From contig CP119314.1 in assembly GCA_029202385.1 (NCBI GenBank), forward strand, positions 1,056,501 to 1,120,500: DNA of 64,000 nucleotides, written 5' to 3'. Made by a program: the position numbers and the translations under genes. Shown in pieces: positions 53,009 through 61,987 of this stretch (positions are counted from its first letter, which is position 1; each line of letters begins with the position of its first letter). Source of the DNA: Candidatus Sphingomonas phytovorans. Lineage in GTDB: Bacteria > Pseudomonadota > Alphaproteobacteria > Sphingomonadales > Sphingomonadaceae. A model generated the notes under the pieces. The model was not told the origin of the DNA. It saw only the letters and a program-made list of their open reading frames with translations, and searched no databases.

Positions 53009-54181
53009 TCAGGTCGACGTGTCGGACAGCAGCACGATCGATGCGCGCGCGAGGCTGGATACAGCCTCGCGCACCTCTAGCTCCGACAGATCCGGCAGGG
53101 CCGCGACCAGCGCACCGAGGGTCGATGCATCCCGATCCAGCAGCATGGCCAGAACGGCACGCTCGACGGGCGTCAGCGGCGTTGTCGCGGTACCGTGGCG
53201 AATCTGCGCCGTGTCCTCGGCAAGCGGCAGGCGGCGGCGCAGCATCGGCCGGATCTCGATATCCGTATGGAGCGGATCGGACAGGCCGAGGTTGAGCGCC
53301 TTGAGCGATTCGCGCTGCCGGTCCGCCATGGCGAGGAAGTCACCCAAGTCGATCGTATCCACCAGCCGATGGAGCGCCGTGCGCAGATCATCCTGCCGCG
53401 TCGCCAGCGCCTCGCGCCCCGGCAGGGCCGAGATGTCCCGTCGGAACAGTTCCTCTTCGAGGCAGCGCCGCCCGATCCATTGCACGATGTCGCCGCCACG
53501 GGGATAGGCGATGCCGATCGTCAGGTGGAGCGAATGCCCCTCCTCGACCTGCGCGCGATGGATGTCGCCGCGAGGAATATAGAGGATGTCGCCCGGTTCG
53601 AGCACAGCGCTCCATTCCGGCTGTTCGGCGGCGCCGATTTTGGCGAACGCCGTCACGCCCCTGATCGGATAACGATCGCGCTGGCCGTAGCAGAACCACC
53701 GTTTGCGCCCATGAACCTGCAGCACCATGACGTCATGGTCGTCCCAATGCGCCCCGAAGGCGCTATCCTGACGGAAGCTGACATAGGCATTGACGCTCGC
53801 CCTGGCACGCAGGTGACGCTCGACCATCGCGGCGAGCGCGCCGATGCCCGGTATCAGCCGCTCGATGTCGTTGACGACCAGGCTGAGTCCCTTGTCGGCG
53901 AGCGACTGGAGCGTGTCAGGCGCGAGTTCCTGAACGCCGGAGCCGCCCGAACGTGCGGCAAGCATCGCCGGCGGCATGTCATGCCCGTTGCGGATCGTGC
54001 GGACTTGTCCGTTCTGCAGGCGTTCGATCGTGACCAGCGCGTTGAAGGCGGGCCAGGGAACGAGGCGGGCGAACTCGGCCTGTCGCGCGGTGTGCAGATG
54101 CAGCCTGCGCTCCTCGACGATCGCGTCGGCAAGTGATGAAAGCGCGTTCGGCGCGATCAGGCTTTGCAGGTCGGTGATCAT
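53009..54181 (-). CDS. JmjC/cupin domain protein (2-oxoglutarate oxygenase-like)
   Basis: A 390-residue protein with a JmjC-type double-stranded beta-helix. The iron ligands would be the His and Asp of GAHWDDHDVMVLQV and the distal His in HSLHLTIG; LEPGDILYIPRGDIHRA is the usual cupin strand. C-terminal residues about 260-390 form a helical winged region (TPVERAVLAMLLDRDASTLG). This is the layout of bacterial ribosomal-oxygenase-like Cupin_4 proteins that hydroxylate proteins. Substrate unknown. Convergent with fdxA. Start taken at ATG 54181. Confidence 0.82.
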   Translation of the reverse strand: MITDLQSLIAPNALSSLADAIVEERRLHLHTARQAEFARLVPWPAFNALVTIERLQNGQVRTIRNGHDMPPAMLAARSGGSGVQELAPDTLQSLADKGLSLVVNDIERLIPGIGALAAMVERHLRARASVNAYVSFRQDSAFGAHWDDHDVMVLQVHGRKRWFCYGQRDRYPIRGVTAFAKIGAAEQPEWSAVLEPGDILYIPRGDIHRAQVEEGHSLHLTIGIAYPRGGDIVQWIGRRCLEEELFRRDISALPGREALATRQDDLRTALHRLVDTIDLGDFLAMADRQRESLKALNLGLSDPLHTDIEIRPMLRRRLPLAEDTAQIRHGTATTPLTPVERAVLAMLLDRDASTLGALVAALPDLSELEVREAVSSLARASIVLLSDTST

Positions 54182-54284
54182 GTGTCGGCTTCCCCGCTGC
54201 CTTGGTCGTTCCACCTAGACCAGGAACGACGGCCATGGAAAGTGACGCGCGAAGCGTCTCTTGCGGCCATTGCGGCCGACGGGC

Positions 54285-55670
54285 ATGGCGGCAGCGATGG
54301 ATGCGCCGACGCTTCTCTGGTTTCGCCGCGACCTGCGCCTGTCGGATCAGGCTGCGCTGGTTGCCGCGGCGGGCGAGGGGCCGGTGATCCCCGTCTATAT
54401 CCTCGATGACGAGAAGCCGCGGCATCGCCGCATGGGCGCTGCTTCGCGCTGGTGGCTGCACCACAGCCTCGCCGCGCTTGACCGGCACCTGCGGGACAAA
54501 GGGTCGCGCCTGATATTGCGGCGGGGTGAGGCTGCGGCGGAGCTTGGCAGGCTGGCTGAAGAGACCGGGGCACGGCGGGTTCATTGCCTGCGCCATTATG
54601 AACCCTGGTGGCGCAACGCCGAACGCGCGGTAGCGAAGACCCTGGATCTGGTGAGCCATGACGGCAATTATCTGGCGCCGCCGGGTTCGATCACGACAGG
54701 GTCGGGACATCCCTACAAAATCTATACGCCGTTCTGGCGTGCCTTGCGGGAGCATATGCCGCCGCCAGCGTCGATGCCTGCGCCGCACGTCATTCCGGCG
54801 CCCGAGACATGGCCGGATAGCGATCGGCTTGAGGGTTGGGCGCTGCTGCCGGCGAAGCCCGACTGGGCAGGCGGCTTTCGCGACGAATGGACGCCGGGCG
54901 AGGAGGGCGCGAGGGACCGGCTTCATGACTTCGGTTCCAAGGCTGCGGCGTATGATATCGATCGAAACCTGCCGTCCGACGACGGTAGCTCGCGCCTGTC
55001 GCCGCACCTGCATTTTGGAGAAATATCGCCCGCGACGGTCTGGCATCATGTCGCCGGGACATCGGGCGATTCGACCACCTTCCTCAAGGAACTCGCCTGG
55101 CGGGATTACGCGCAGAATGTGATCCTGCAATTTCCCGACTATGGCTCGAAGAACGGGCGTGAAGCGCTCGATGGACTGCCCTGGCGGACTGGAAAGACAG
55201 CCGATGCCGATCGCCGCGCCTGGCGGCTTGGCCGCACCGGCTATCCGATCGTCGATGCGGGAATGCGTCAGCTCTGGGCAACCGGCTGGATGCACAATCG
55301 CGTGCGCATGATCGCGGCGAGCTTCCTGATCAAGCATCTGCTGATCGACTGGCGCGATGGCGAAGCGTGGTTCTGGAATACCCTTGTCGATGCCGATTAC
55401 GGCAACAACAGCGTCAACTGGCAATGGACCGCGGGCACTGGCGTGGATTCCAACATGTTCGTCCGCATCATGGCGCCGCTGGTTCAATCGCCGAAATTCG
55501 ATGCGGCGCGCTACATCCAACAATGGGTGCCCGAGCTCGCGGACATTCCCGACTCGGCGATCCACGATCCTGAAGCCGCAGGCTGCCGGCCCGACGCCTA
55601 TCCGGTGAAGATCATCGGTCACCGCGAAGCGCGGGAGCGCGCGCTGGCCGCGGCGAAGCGGGCGCGGTGA
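54285..55670 (+). CDS. phrB: Deoxyribodipyrimidine photolyase
   Basis: About 461 residues, a class I CPD photolyase that splits pyrimidine dimers using light, FADH- and an antenna. N-terminal photolyase domain: TLLWFRRDLRLSDQAAL. FAD domain: RLSPHLHFGEISP, TGYPIVDAGMRQLWATGWMH and NNSVNWQWTAGTGVDS, with LVQSPKFDAARYI. Start may be ATG 54285 or ATG 54297. It is followed by cfa and probably shares its transcript. Confidence 0.95.
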   Translation: MAAAMDAPTLLWFRRDLRLSDQAALVAAAGEGPVIPVYILDDEKPRHRRMGAASRWWLHHSLAALDRHLRDKGSRLILRRGEAAAELGRLAEETGARRVHCLRHYEPWWRNAERAVAKTLDLVSHDGNYLAPPGSITTGSGHPYKIYTPFWRALREHMPPPASMPAPHVIPAPETWPDSDRLEGWALLPAKPDWAGGFRDEWTPGEEGARDRLHDFGSKAAAYDIDRNLPSDDGSSRLSPHLHFGEISPATVWHHVAGTSGDSTTFLKELAWRDYAQNVILQFPDYGSKNGREALDGLPWRTGKTADADRRAWRLGRTGYPIVDAGMRQLWATGWMHNRVRMIAASFLIKHLLIDWRDGEAWFWNTLVDADYGNNSVNWQWTAGTGVDSNMFVRIMAPLVQSPKFDAARYIQQWVPELADIPDSAIHDPEAAGCRPDAYPVKIIGHREARERALAAAKRAR

Positions 55671-55724
55671 TCGTGATACGAATCGCTTTTCCGGCGCTGT
55701 CGCCGGGTGCATGAGAGCGGCTTC

Positions 55725-56996
55725 ATGAACGCATCAGCGCCGAACAGGGGACGTCGTTTCGGGACGCGCGCGAGGCCGGCCTATGGTTGGGTCGACTGGT
55801 TCCTCACACCCTGCGCGGGCGTTTTCCATCGCCTGCTCGATCGGATCGATCAGGGACTTGAGGCAGGCTCGATCGAGGCTTCCTTGCCTGACGGAACCCA
55901 CCGCGTTCTGGGCGGACGCGCCGTCGGCCCGGTTGCGATCGTCGAGATATCCAGCTGGCGCGCGCTGATTCGCCTGGCGATGGGGGGATCGGCCGGGTGG
56001 TATGTCGGCTGGGCGCGCGGCGAATGGCGCAGCCCCGATCCCGTGCCGCTGTTCGACCTTTTCATGCGCAATCGCCGGCCGCTCGGCGAGGTGGGGCGAT
56101 CGCGTGGCGCCATGCGGCGGGTGCGTCGCCTCTGGCATGCGCTGCGGCGCAACCATCGCAGTGGGGCGCGACGGAATATCGAATTCCATTACGATCTGGG
56201 CAATGACTTCTACAGCCTGTGGCTCGATCCCGGCATGACCTATTCGAGTGCGCTGTTCGAAGAACCGATCTCGGCCGCGCAATCATTGGAAGACGCGCAG
56301 GCGACCAAGCTGCGCGCCATTCTGGATCGAACCAGGGTCGGACCGGGCGCTTCCATCTTGGAGATCGGTTGCGGCTGGGGCTCCTTCGCCGAGATTGCGG
56401 CACGGGCAGGGGCGAGTGTCCATGGCATCACGCTCTCGGCGGAACAGAAGCGTGCGGTCGAGGCGCGCATGGCGGAGGCTGGGCTGGACGGCGTCACCGT
56501 CTCATTGACTGACTATCGCGATGTGACCGGGCAATATGATGCCGTTGCCAGCATCGAGATGGTCGAGGCGGTCGGCGAGGAATATTGGCCGGCCTATCTG
56601 CAGGCCATTGCAGGAGCGCTTAAGCCGGGCGGGCGGGCGGCGATCCAGTATATCGCGATCGATGATGCGATCTTCGATGCCTATGCCGGCAACGTGGATT
56701 TCATCCAGCGCTTCGTCTTCCCCGGCGGCCTTTTGTTGTCGGAGAGCCGCTTTCGCGCGATTGCCCAGGCCCAAGGCCTGACCTGGCACGACAAGCGGGA
56801 ATTCGGGCTTCACTATGCCGAGACGCTGAAGCGCTGGCGCGCCGCGTTCGACGCTGCCGTCACCGCCGGCCGCCTGCCTGCCGAATTCGATCGCCATTTC
56901 GTCGATCTGTGGCGATACTATCTGATGTATTGCGAGGGCGGGTTCAGAGGTGGCGGGATACACGTCGCCCAGGTCACGCTGATCAAGGGGGAGTGA
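55725..56996 (+). CDS. cfa: Cyclopropane-fatty-acyl-phospholipid synthase
   Basis: A 423-residue SAM-dependent enzyme that adds a methylene bridge to unsaturated acyl chains of phospholipids. FHYDLGNDFYSLWLDPGMTY is the conserved acyl site and LEIGCGWGSFAEIAARAGA the SAM motif. The N-terminal domain (to about 140) binds the membrane. Lengths match the family. The ATG at 55725 is chosen; its stop overlaps the start of the next gene (TGATG). Confidence 0.94.
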   Translation: MNASAPNRGRRFGTRARPAYGWVDWFLTPCAGVFHRLLDRIDQGLEAGSIEASLPDGTHRVLGGRAVGPVAIVEISSWRALIRLAMGGSAGWYVGWARGEWRSPDPVPLFDLFMRNRRPLGEVGRSRGAMRRVRRLWHALRRNHRSGARRNIEFHYDLGNDFYSLWLDPGMTYSSALFEEPISAAQSLEDAQATKLRAILDRTRVGPGASILEIGCGWGSFAEIAARAGASVHGITLSAEQKRAVEARMAEAGLDGVTVSLTDYRDVTGQYDAVASIEMVEAVGEEYWPAYLQAIAGALKPGGRAAIQYIAIDDAIFDAYAGNVDFIQRFVFPGGLLLSESRFRAIAQAQGLTWHDKREFGLHYAETLKRWRAAFDAAVTAGRLPAEFDRHFVDLWRYYLMYCEGGFRGGGIHVAQVTLIKGE

Positions 56997-58171
56997 TGCG
57001 AATGAAACGACGGATGTTGACCGCGCTTGCGCTGGCGGGCGCGGTATTGATGCCGGTGCAGGGTTTCGGACAGGCGCAACCCGCGTCAGCCGCGGATGAG
57101 GCGACGCAACGCCAGGTCGGTGCCGAGATACTGTTCTGGTCGCAGGCGCAGCGCGATTCGAATTTCCCGGCGATGGAGAAGATCTTCCCCGGCAACACCA
57201 TCAAGGCCGATCCCGCGAAACTGCGCGCGCTGCCTGCGGGAAAGCCGCTCCCCATGGCGGCCGCGGATGTGGACGCGTTCATGACCTCGATGAACGTCGC
57301 TGGCCTGATCGTGCTGCAGGACGGCAAGGTGCGGCTCGAACGCTATGCGCGCGGGCTGACCCCGGATGGGCGCTGGACCAGCTTTTCGGTCGCGAAATCC
57401 TTCACCTCAACCCTGGTTGGCGCGGCGATGAAGGACGGCTTGATCAAATCGCTGAACGATCCGGTGACACGCTACATCCCCGATCTGGCCGGCAGCGGCT
57501 ATGACGGTGTGACGGTCGCCCAGTTGATGACGATGACCTCGGGCGTGAAATGGAACGAGGATTATACCGATCCCAAGTCCGATGTGGCGCGGATGTTCCT
57601 TGAGCCGGTGCCGGCGGGCGTCGATCCCACCGTCTATTTCATGCGCAAGCTGCCGCGCGAGACGGCGCCTGGGACCAAATGGGTCTACAAGACGGGTGAG
57701 ACCAATCTGATCGGCGTGCTGGTGCGTCGCGCGACGGGGAAGACGCTGGCCGCCTATGCCGAGGAGAAGATCTGGAAACCCGCCGGCATGGAGCGCGACG
57801 GCTTCTGGATGAAGGACCAGACCGGTGCCGAGGTCAGCGGCTGTTGTCTGTCGGTGTCGCTGCGCGACTATGCGCGCTTCGGCCAGTTCGCGCTGGAAGG
57901 CGGGCATGGGATCGTCAAGGACGGCTGGTTCGCTGACGCCACCAGGGCGCATGCGGAGGTCGCGCCCGGCGGTTACGGCTATGGTTATCAATGGTGGACC
58001 TATCCCGAAGGCCGCTACGGCGCGCAGGGGATTTTCGGCCAGATGATCACGATCGATCCGGCGTCGAAGGTGGTGATCGCGATGGTCAGTGCGGCACCCA
58101 AAGCGAGCGACCGTCCGCTGACGCTGGCTCGGCTGGCTTTTTTCCAGAAGCTGATGGCGGCGGCGAAGTAA
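56996..58171 (+). CDS. Secreted serine hydrolase (beta-lactamase/NylB-like)
   Basis: A 391-residue exported hydrolase of the serine beta-lactamase fold. Signal peptide MRMKRRMLTALALAGAVL ends near QGFGQAQ. SVAKSFTSTLVGAAM gives the SxxK nucleophile and lysine, and YKTGETNLIGVL has the Tyr-x-x-x-x-x-Asn of 6-aminohexanoate-dimer-hydrolase-like enzymes; GYGYQWW is near the third motif. It could cleave amides or esters in the periplasm. The ATG at 56996 overlaps the cfa stop. Not a proven beta-lactamase. Confidence 0.88.
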   Translation: MRMKRRMLTALALAGAVLMPVQGFGQAQPASAADEATQRQVGAEILFWSQAQRDSNFPAMEKIFPGNTIKADPAKLRALPAGKPLPMAAADVDAFMTSMNVAGLIVLQDGKVRLERYARGLTPDGRWTSFSVAKSFTSTLVGAAMKDGLIKSLNDPVTRYIPDLAGSGYDGVTVAQLMTMTSGVKWNEDYTDPKSDVARMFLEPVPAGVDPTVYFMRKLPRETAPGTKWVYKTGETNLIGVLVRRATGKTLAAYAEEKIWKPAGMERDGFWMKDQTGAEVSGCCLSVSLRDYARFGQFALEGGHGIVKDGWFADATRAHAEVAPGGYGYGYQWWTYPEGRYGAQGIFGQMITIDPASKVVIAMVSAAPKASDRPLTLARLAFFQKLMAAAK

Positions 58172-58182
58172 GGGCTTCTCCG

Positions 58183-58222
58183 CTTCTCATTCCCCTCCCG
58201 CGAGCGGGAGGGGAATGAGAAG
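58183..58222. terminator. Perfect 19-base-pair palindrome between convergent genes
   Basis: CTTCTCATTCCCCTCCCGC (58183-58201) and GCGGGAGGGGAATGAGAAG (58204-58222) are exact complements separated by GA. It lies between the stops of the serine hydrolase gene and the SDR gene, 3 bases from the latter, so it can end transcription on both strands. It also shares the CCCCTCCC core with other palindromes in the window. Confidence 0.75.
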
Positions 58223-58224
58223 GG

Positions 58225-58935
58225 TCAGTCGACTCGCTCGAAATGGCCGTTCTCGAAATCTTCCGCCACCAGCGCCGTGATACGGTTCGCCACGACTTCC
58301 GGTGCCTTCACTGAGGCGGGATCCTCGCCGGGATAGGCGCGCTCGCGCATCTTGGTGCGGGTCGCGCCCGGATCGACGATCGCGGTGCGGATGCTGCTGA
58401 TATGCTCCATCTCGTCGCCATAGGCGCCCAGCAGTGTCTCGAATGCGGCCTTGGAGGCACCGTACAGGCCCCAATAGGCGCGCGGGGTGCGGCCGACGCT
58501 TGAGGTGATGCCGATGACCCGGGCGCGCTTCGACTTGCGCAGCATCGGATCGAACGCGGTGATGAGGGCGGCCTGCGCGCTGACGTTGAGGGTCAGGACT
58601 GTCGCCAGTTCCTTCGAATCGATCGCCGGCACGGCCGCGAGGCTGCCAAGCGTCGCGGCATTGAGCACCATGATGTCTAGTTGCGGCCAGCGCTCGCCGA
58701 TCGCGGCGCCGAGGCGGGCGATGCTGTCGGTCTCGGTCAGGTCGAGCGGGGCGATGGTCGCGCTGCCGCCCGCCTCGAATATCTCGGTTTCGATCTGCTC
58801 CAGATCCTTCGCCGTGCGCGCGGTGATGACGACGTGCGCGCCCGCGGCGGCAAGAGCCCTGGCGGTCGCCGCGCCGATCCCGCGGCTGGCGCCGGTCACG
58901 AGGGCGATCTGGTTGGCGAGGGGTTTGTCAGTCAT
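58225..58935 (-). CDS. SDR family NAD(P)-dependent oxidoreductase
   Basis: A 236-residue classical short-chain dehydrogenase. TGASRGIGAATARAL is the nucleotide motif, VLNAATLGS the NAG-like motif, and the Ser-Tyr-Lys triad is in ITSSVGRTP and YGASKAAFE. It resembles the YciK-like group. It follows purF on the same strand with a REP element between, so its link to purine synthesis is not clear. Substrate unknown. Confidence 0.9.
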   Translation of the reverse strand: MTDKPLANQIALVTGASRGIGAATARALAAAGAHVVITARTAKDLEQIETEIFEAGGSATIAPLDLTETDSIARLGAAIGERWPQLDIMVLNAATLGSLAAVPAIDSKELATVLTLNVSAQAALITAFDPMLRKSKRARVIGITSSVGRTPRAYWGLYGASKAAFETLLGAYGDEMEHISSIRTAIVDPGATRTKMRERAYPGEDPASVKAPEVVANRITALVAEDFENGHFERVD

Positions 58936-58948
58936 TCTCGTCTCTCTT

Positions 58949-59042
58949 CGTCACCCCGGACCTGTTCCGGGCCCCACCGGCCCGCAAACGGACGCGGCGG
59001 CGCTTGCACCACGGTGGATGCCGGAACAAGTCCGGCATGACG
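58949..59042. repeat. REP-type inverted repeat element, copy B (inverted)
   Basis: The element begins CGTCACCCCGGACCTGTTCC and ends CCGGAACAAGTCCGGCATG plus ACG, the reverse orientation of copy A at 15828-15923. The middle differs. It lies between the SDR and purF genes. Confidence 0.85.
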
Positions 59043-59049
59043 GGTCTGG

Positions 59050-60519
59050 CTAGATCACCCGCTCAGCGAGGAGGGCGAACTGGTCGACCGAGGCGACTTC
59101 GTCCTGGTCGGTCAGCATCGTCGGGTAATCCCCGGTGAAGCAGGCATCGCAGTGGCTGGGACGGATATCGGCGCGGTGCGGTTCGCCCAGCGCCTTGTAC
59201 AGGCCGTCGATCGACACGAACGCCAGGCTGTCCGCCTGGATATATTTGTTCATCTCGTCGATGTTCATGTTCGCCGCGAGCAGTTTGGCGCGCTCCGGCG
59301 TGTCGACGCCGTAGAAGCAGCTATGCCGGGTCGGCGGGCTGGCGATTCGCATATGCACCTCGGCCGCGCCGGCCTCGCGCATCATCTGAACGATCTTGAG
59401 GCTGGTGGTGCCGCGCACGATCGAATCGTCGATCAGCACGATCCGCTGGCCCTTGATCAGCGCGCGATTGGCGTTGTGCTTCAGCTTCACGCCGAGATGG
59501 CGAACCTTGTCGCCCGGCTGGATGAAGGTGCGGCCGACATAATGCGAACGGATGATGCCGAGTTCGAACGGGATGCCGGATTGCTGGGCATAGCCGATCG
59601 CCGCTGGTGTGCCCGAATCGGGAACCGGGATGATCAGGTCGGCCTCTACCGGGCTTTCGATCGCGAGCTGCGCGCCGATCGCCTTGCGGACGGTATAGAC
59701 GCTGCGGTCTTCCGAGATCGAATCGGGGCGCGAGAAATAGACATATTCGAAGATGCACGGACGCGGCGAGACCGGCGCGAACGGGCGGTGCGAGCTGATT
59801 TCGGTGCCGCGCACGATCACCAGTTCGCCGGGCTCGATCGAGCGGACGAATTCGGCGCCGACCACGTCGAGCGCGACCGTTTCCGACGCGAAGATCACCG
59901 ACCCGTCGAGTCGGCCCATCACGAGCGGCCGGATGCCGAGGGGGTCGCGGCAAGCGATCATGCCCTCCGGCGTCATCACGATCAGCGAATAGGCGCCCTC
60001 GACCCGCTTCAGCGCATCGATGAACTTGTCGACGAACGTGCGGTAGCTCGACGTTGCGACGAGATGGATGATCGTCTCGGTATCGGAGGTCGACTGGAAG
60101 ATCGACCCGCGCTGGACGAGATCGCGCCGCAGCCGCATCGCGTTGGAAATATTGCCGTTATGGGCGATGGCGAAGCCGCCTGAGGCGAGGTCGGCATAGA
60201 GCGGCTGCACGTTGCGCAGCGCGGTCTCGCCGGTCGTCGAGTACCGGACATGGCCGCAAGCCACGGTACCGCGCAGCGCCTGGATGATGTCGTCGCGGTC
60301 GAAATTACCGGCGACATGACCCATCGCGCGGTGGGTATGGAATTCGGCGCCGTCGAAACTGGTGATACCCGCCGCCTCCTGGCCACGGTGCTGCAGCGCG
60401 TGCAGGCCGAGCGCAACGAGCGCAGCGGCGCCGTCACTGCCGGATACGCCGAAAATGCCGCACTCTTCGCGCAGCTTGTCCCCGTCGATAGGGGCTTCAA
60501 ATGGGTTCGTAGTAAGCAT
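59050..60519 (-). CDS. purF: Amidophosphoribosyltransferase
   Basis: A 489-residue glutamine amidotransferase that makes 5-phosphoribosylamine, the first committed step of purine synthesis. The catalytic Cys is in REECGIFGVSG; ahead of it is a 25-residue segment that may be a propeptide. The glutaminase domain has GHVRYSTTGETALRNVQP and the PRT domain has VLIDDSIVRGTTSLKI. The ATG at 60519 is preferred over the longer frame. The gene is on the minus strand, divergent from hisI. Confidence 0.97.
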   Translation of the reverse strand: MLTTNPFEAPIDGDKLREECGIFGVSGSDGAAALVALGLHALQHRGQEAAGITSFDGAEFHTHRAMGHVAGNFDRDDIIQALRGTVACGHVRYSTTGETALRNVQPLYADLASGGFAIAHNGNISNAMRLRRDLVQRGSIFQSTSDTETIIHLVATSSYRTFVDKFIDALKRVEGAYSLIVMTPEGMIACRDPLGIRPLVMGRLDGSVIFASETVALDVVGAEFVRSIEPGELVIVRGTEISSHRPFAPVSPRPCIFEYVYFSRPDSISEDRSVYTVRKAIGAQLAIESPVEADLIIPVPDSGTPAAIGYAQQSGIPFELGIIRSHYVGRTFIQPGDKVRHLGVKLKHNANRALIKGQRIVLIDDSIVRGTTSLKIVQMMREAGAAEVHMRIASPPTRHSCFYGVDTPERAKLLAANMNIDEMNKYIQADSLAFVSIDGLYKALGEPHRADIRPSHCDACFTGDYPTMLTDQDEVASVDQFALLAERVI

Positions 60520-60649
60520 GGCGCCCTTCGGGGGGAGTAGCGTCGCCCGCCATATAGGGACGCCTTTCGGCTTTGTCGCGCTTTTGTCACATGGATTATT
60601 CGCCAACCGTCGCATTGGCGGTTTTGCGTGGGCAGGCTAAGCGTCGCAC

Positions 60650-61012
60650 ATGCCCGATTCCCGCGAAACCGGCCTTGCGCTTGACCCGAAATACGACGCC
60701 GCCGGCCTGATCACGGCGGTTGCGACCGACCGCACTACCGGCGAAGTGCTGATGCTTGCCCATATGAATGCCGAGGCGCTCGCCGCCACGGTCGCCACGC
60801 GGGAGGCGCATTTCTGGTCGCGCAGCCGCGGGCGACTCTGGAAGAAGGGCGAATCGTCAGGGCATGTCTTGCGAGTCGCTGACATCAGGATCGATTGTGA
60901 CCAGGATGCGGTGTGGCTGATCGTTGATCCCGCCGGCCCGGCTTGCCACACCGGCGAGCGCAGTTGCTTCTATCGTCGGATCGACGGCGACCGACTCGCG
61001 ACGGTCGAATGA
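60650..61012 (+). CDS. hisI: Phosphoribosyl-AMP cyclohydrolase
   Basis: A 120-residue enzyme of histidine synthesis that opens the adenine ring of PR-AMP. Signature pieces: [32 protein letters not shown], the DxDxD metal motif in [11 protein letters not shown], and Cys residues in [14 protein letters not shown] that bind zinc. No hisE is fused. Its stop overlaps the ATG of the following lipoprotein gene. Confidence 0.97.
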   Translation: MPDSRETGLALDPKYDAAGLITAVATDRTTGEVLMLAHMNAEALAATVATREAHFWSRSRGRLWKKGESSGHVLRVADIRIDCDQDAVWLIVDPAGPACHTGERSCFYRRIDGDRLATVE

Positions 61013-61518
61013 AGCGCGGCCTGTTGCTGCCATTGCTGTTCGTCGCTGGATGTTCCGGTGGCGAACCCCAGCCAGCGAACAACGCGACCGCGGCTACGGG
61101 CCTTGAAGCCGCTGCGATTGAGGCCGGGGTGATTCCCGATCCCAACAACACCGACATCACTGGTCTCTACGCGCGTGACACGGACCGGGTCTGCATCGTG
61201 CCCAGCGCCACCGCCTATCGGATAGGCGTGTTCGTCGATTATGGCGACAAGGTGAGTTGTGGCGGATCGGGCACGATCACGCGTGCCGGGGAGAAGCTCC
61301 AGCTAGAATTCGACGGGGTCGACGGGTGCAGCTTCGAGGCGCGCTTCGAAGGGGACCGGATCGTGTTTCCCGGCAATCTGCCGAGCGCCTGCCAGAAGCT
61401 TTGCGCGCAACGTGCCTCTATGGCGGCGCTGGATGTGACCCGCCTGAGCGAGTCGGTTTCGGAAGCTTCCACCTTGCGCGACGGGAAGGGCAAACTGCTC
61501 TGCAGCAGCGGCGGATGA
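61009..61518 (+). CDS. Putative lipoprotein, unknown function
   Basis: A 169-residue protein with a type II signal peptide ([18 protein letters not shown]; lipobox VAGC). The mature protein has five or more Cys ([27 protein letters not shown]) in a compact beta-rich stretch, suggesting disulfides. Start at ATG 61009 overlaps the hisI stop. No family is recognised. The upstream part of the frame is shadow from hisI. Confidence 0.75.
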   Translation: MKRGLLLPLLFVAGCSGGEPQPANNATAATGLEAAAIEAGVIPDPNNTDITGLYARDTDRVCIVPSATAYRIGVFVDYGDKVSCGGSGTITRAGEKLQLEFDGVDGCSFEARFEGDRIVFPGNLPSACQKLCAQRASMAALDVTRLSESVSEASTLRDGKGKLLCSSGG

Positions 61519-61520
61519 GC

Positions 61521-61549
61521 TTGACGTTCACGTAAACGGCATTTAGCTT
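61521..61549 (+). promoter_or_regulatory. Promoter and operator-like palindrome of the merR gene
   Basis: A TTGACG -35 box (61521-61526) is 17 bases from TAGCTT (61544-61549), so transcription would start close to the ATG at 61556, giving a leaderless or nearly leaderless mRNA. Overlapping the spacer is the near-palindrome CGTTCACGTAAACG (61525-61538). Placement of the operator in the spacer is typical of MerR-type regulators; the TTACGTAA-like core recalls LiuR sites, from memory. Confidence 0.45.
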
Positions 61550-61555
61550 TGCCGC

Positions 61556-61984
61556 ATGTCAACAGTCGCAGCCTATGCAGCGATCGAGCGCCATCCCGAT
61601 CGCGATCACTTTTCGATCTCCGATCTGTCCGCCGAGTTCGGTGTGACGGCACGGGCCCTGCGATTCTATGAGGATGAAGGGCTGATCGCGCCGGAGCGGC
61701 GCGGCACCGCCCGCATCTATTCGCAGCGCGATCGTGCGCGGCTCGCCTGGATCCTGCGCGGCAAGCGTGTGGGTTTCAGCCTTGGCGAGATCCGCGAGAT
61801 GATCGACCTCTACGATATCGGCGATGGCCGCCAGGTCCAGCGAACGGTAACGATCGATCGCTGCCGCCAGCGCGTATCGCTGCTGAGTTCGCAAAAGCAC
61901 GATATCGATGCCGCGATCGACGAATTGAACGATTTCATCACCCTGCTCGAAACGCACGGCGCACAAGGCCGGCTGAAGGACTGA
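61556..61984 (+). CDS. MerR family regulator of the acyl-CoA dehydrogenase gene
   Basis: A 142-residue protein with an N-terminal winged helix-turn-helix (FSISDLSAEFGVTARALRFYEDEGLIAPE) and a C-terminal coiled coil (LSSQKHDIDAAIDELNDFI). There is no heavy-metal Cys pattern, so it belongs with the MerR regulators of lipid and amino-acid degradation. The gene is 3 bases upstream of an acyl-CoA dehydrogenase, and the operator-like site precedes its own start, so it probably regulates the pair. Confidence 0.9.
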   Translation: MSTVAAYAAIERHPDRDHFSISDLSAEFGVTARALRFYEDEGLIAPERRGTARIYSQRDRARLAWILRGKRVGFSLGEIREMIDLYDIGDGRQVQRTVTIDRCRQRVSLLSSQKHDIDAAIDELNDFITLLETHGAQGRLKD

Positions 61985-61987
61985 TCC

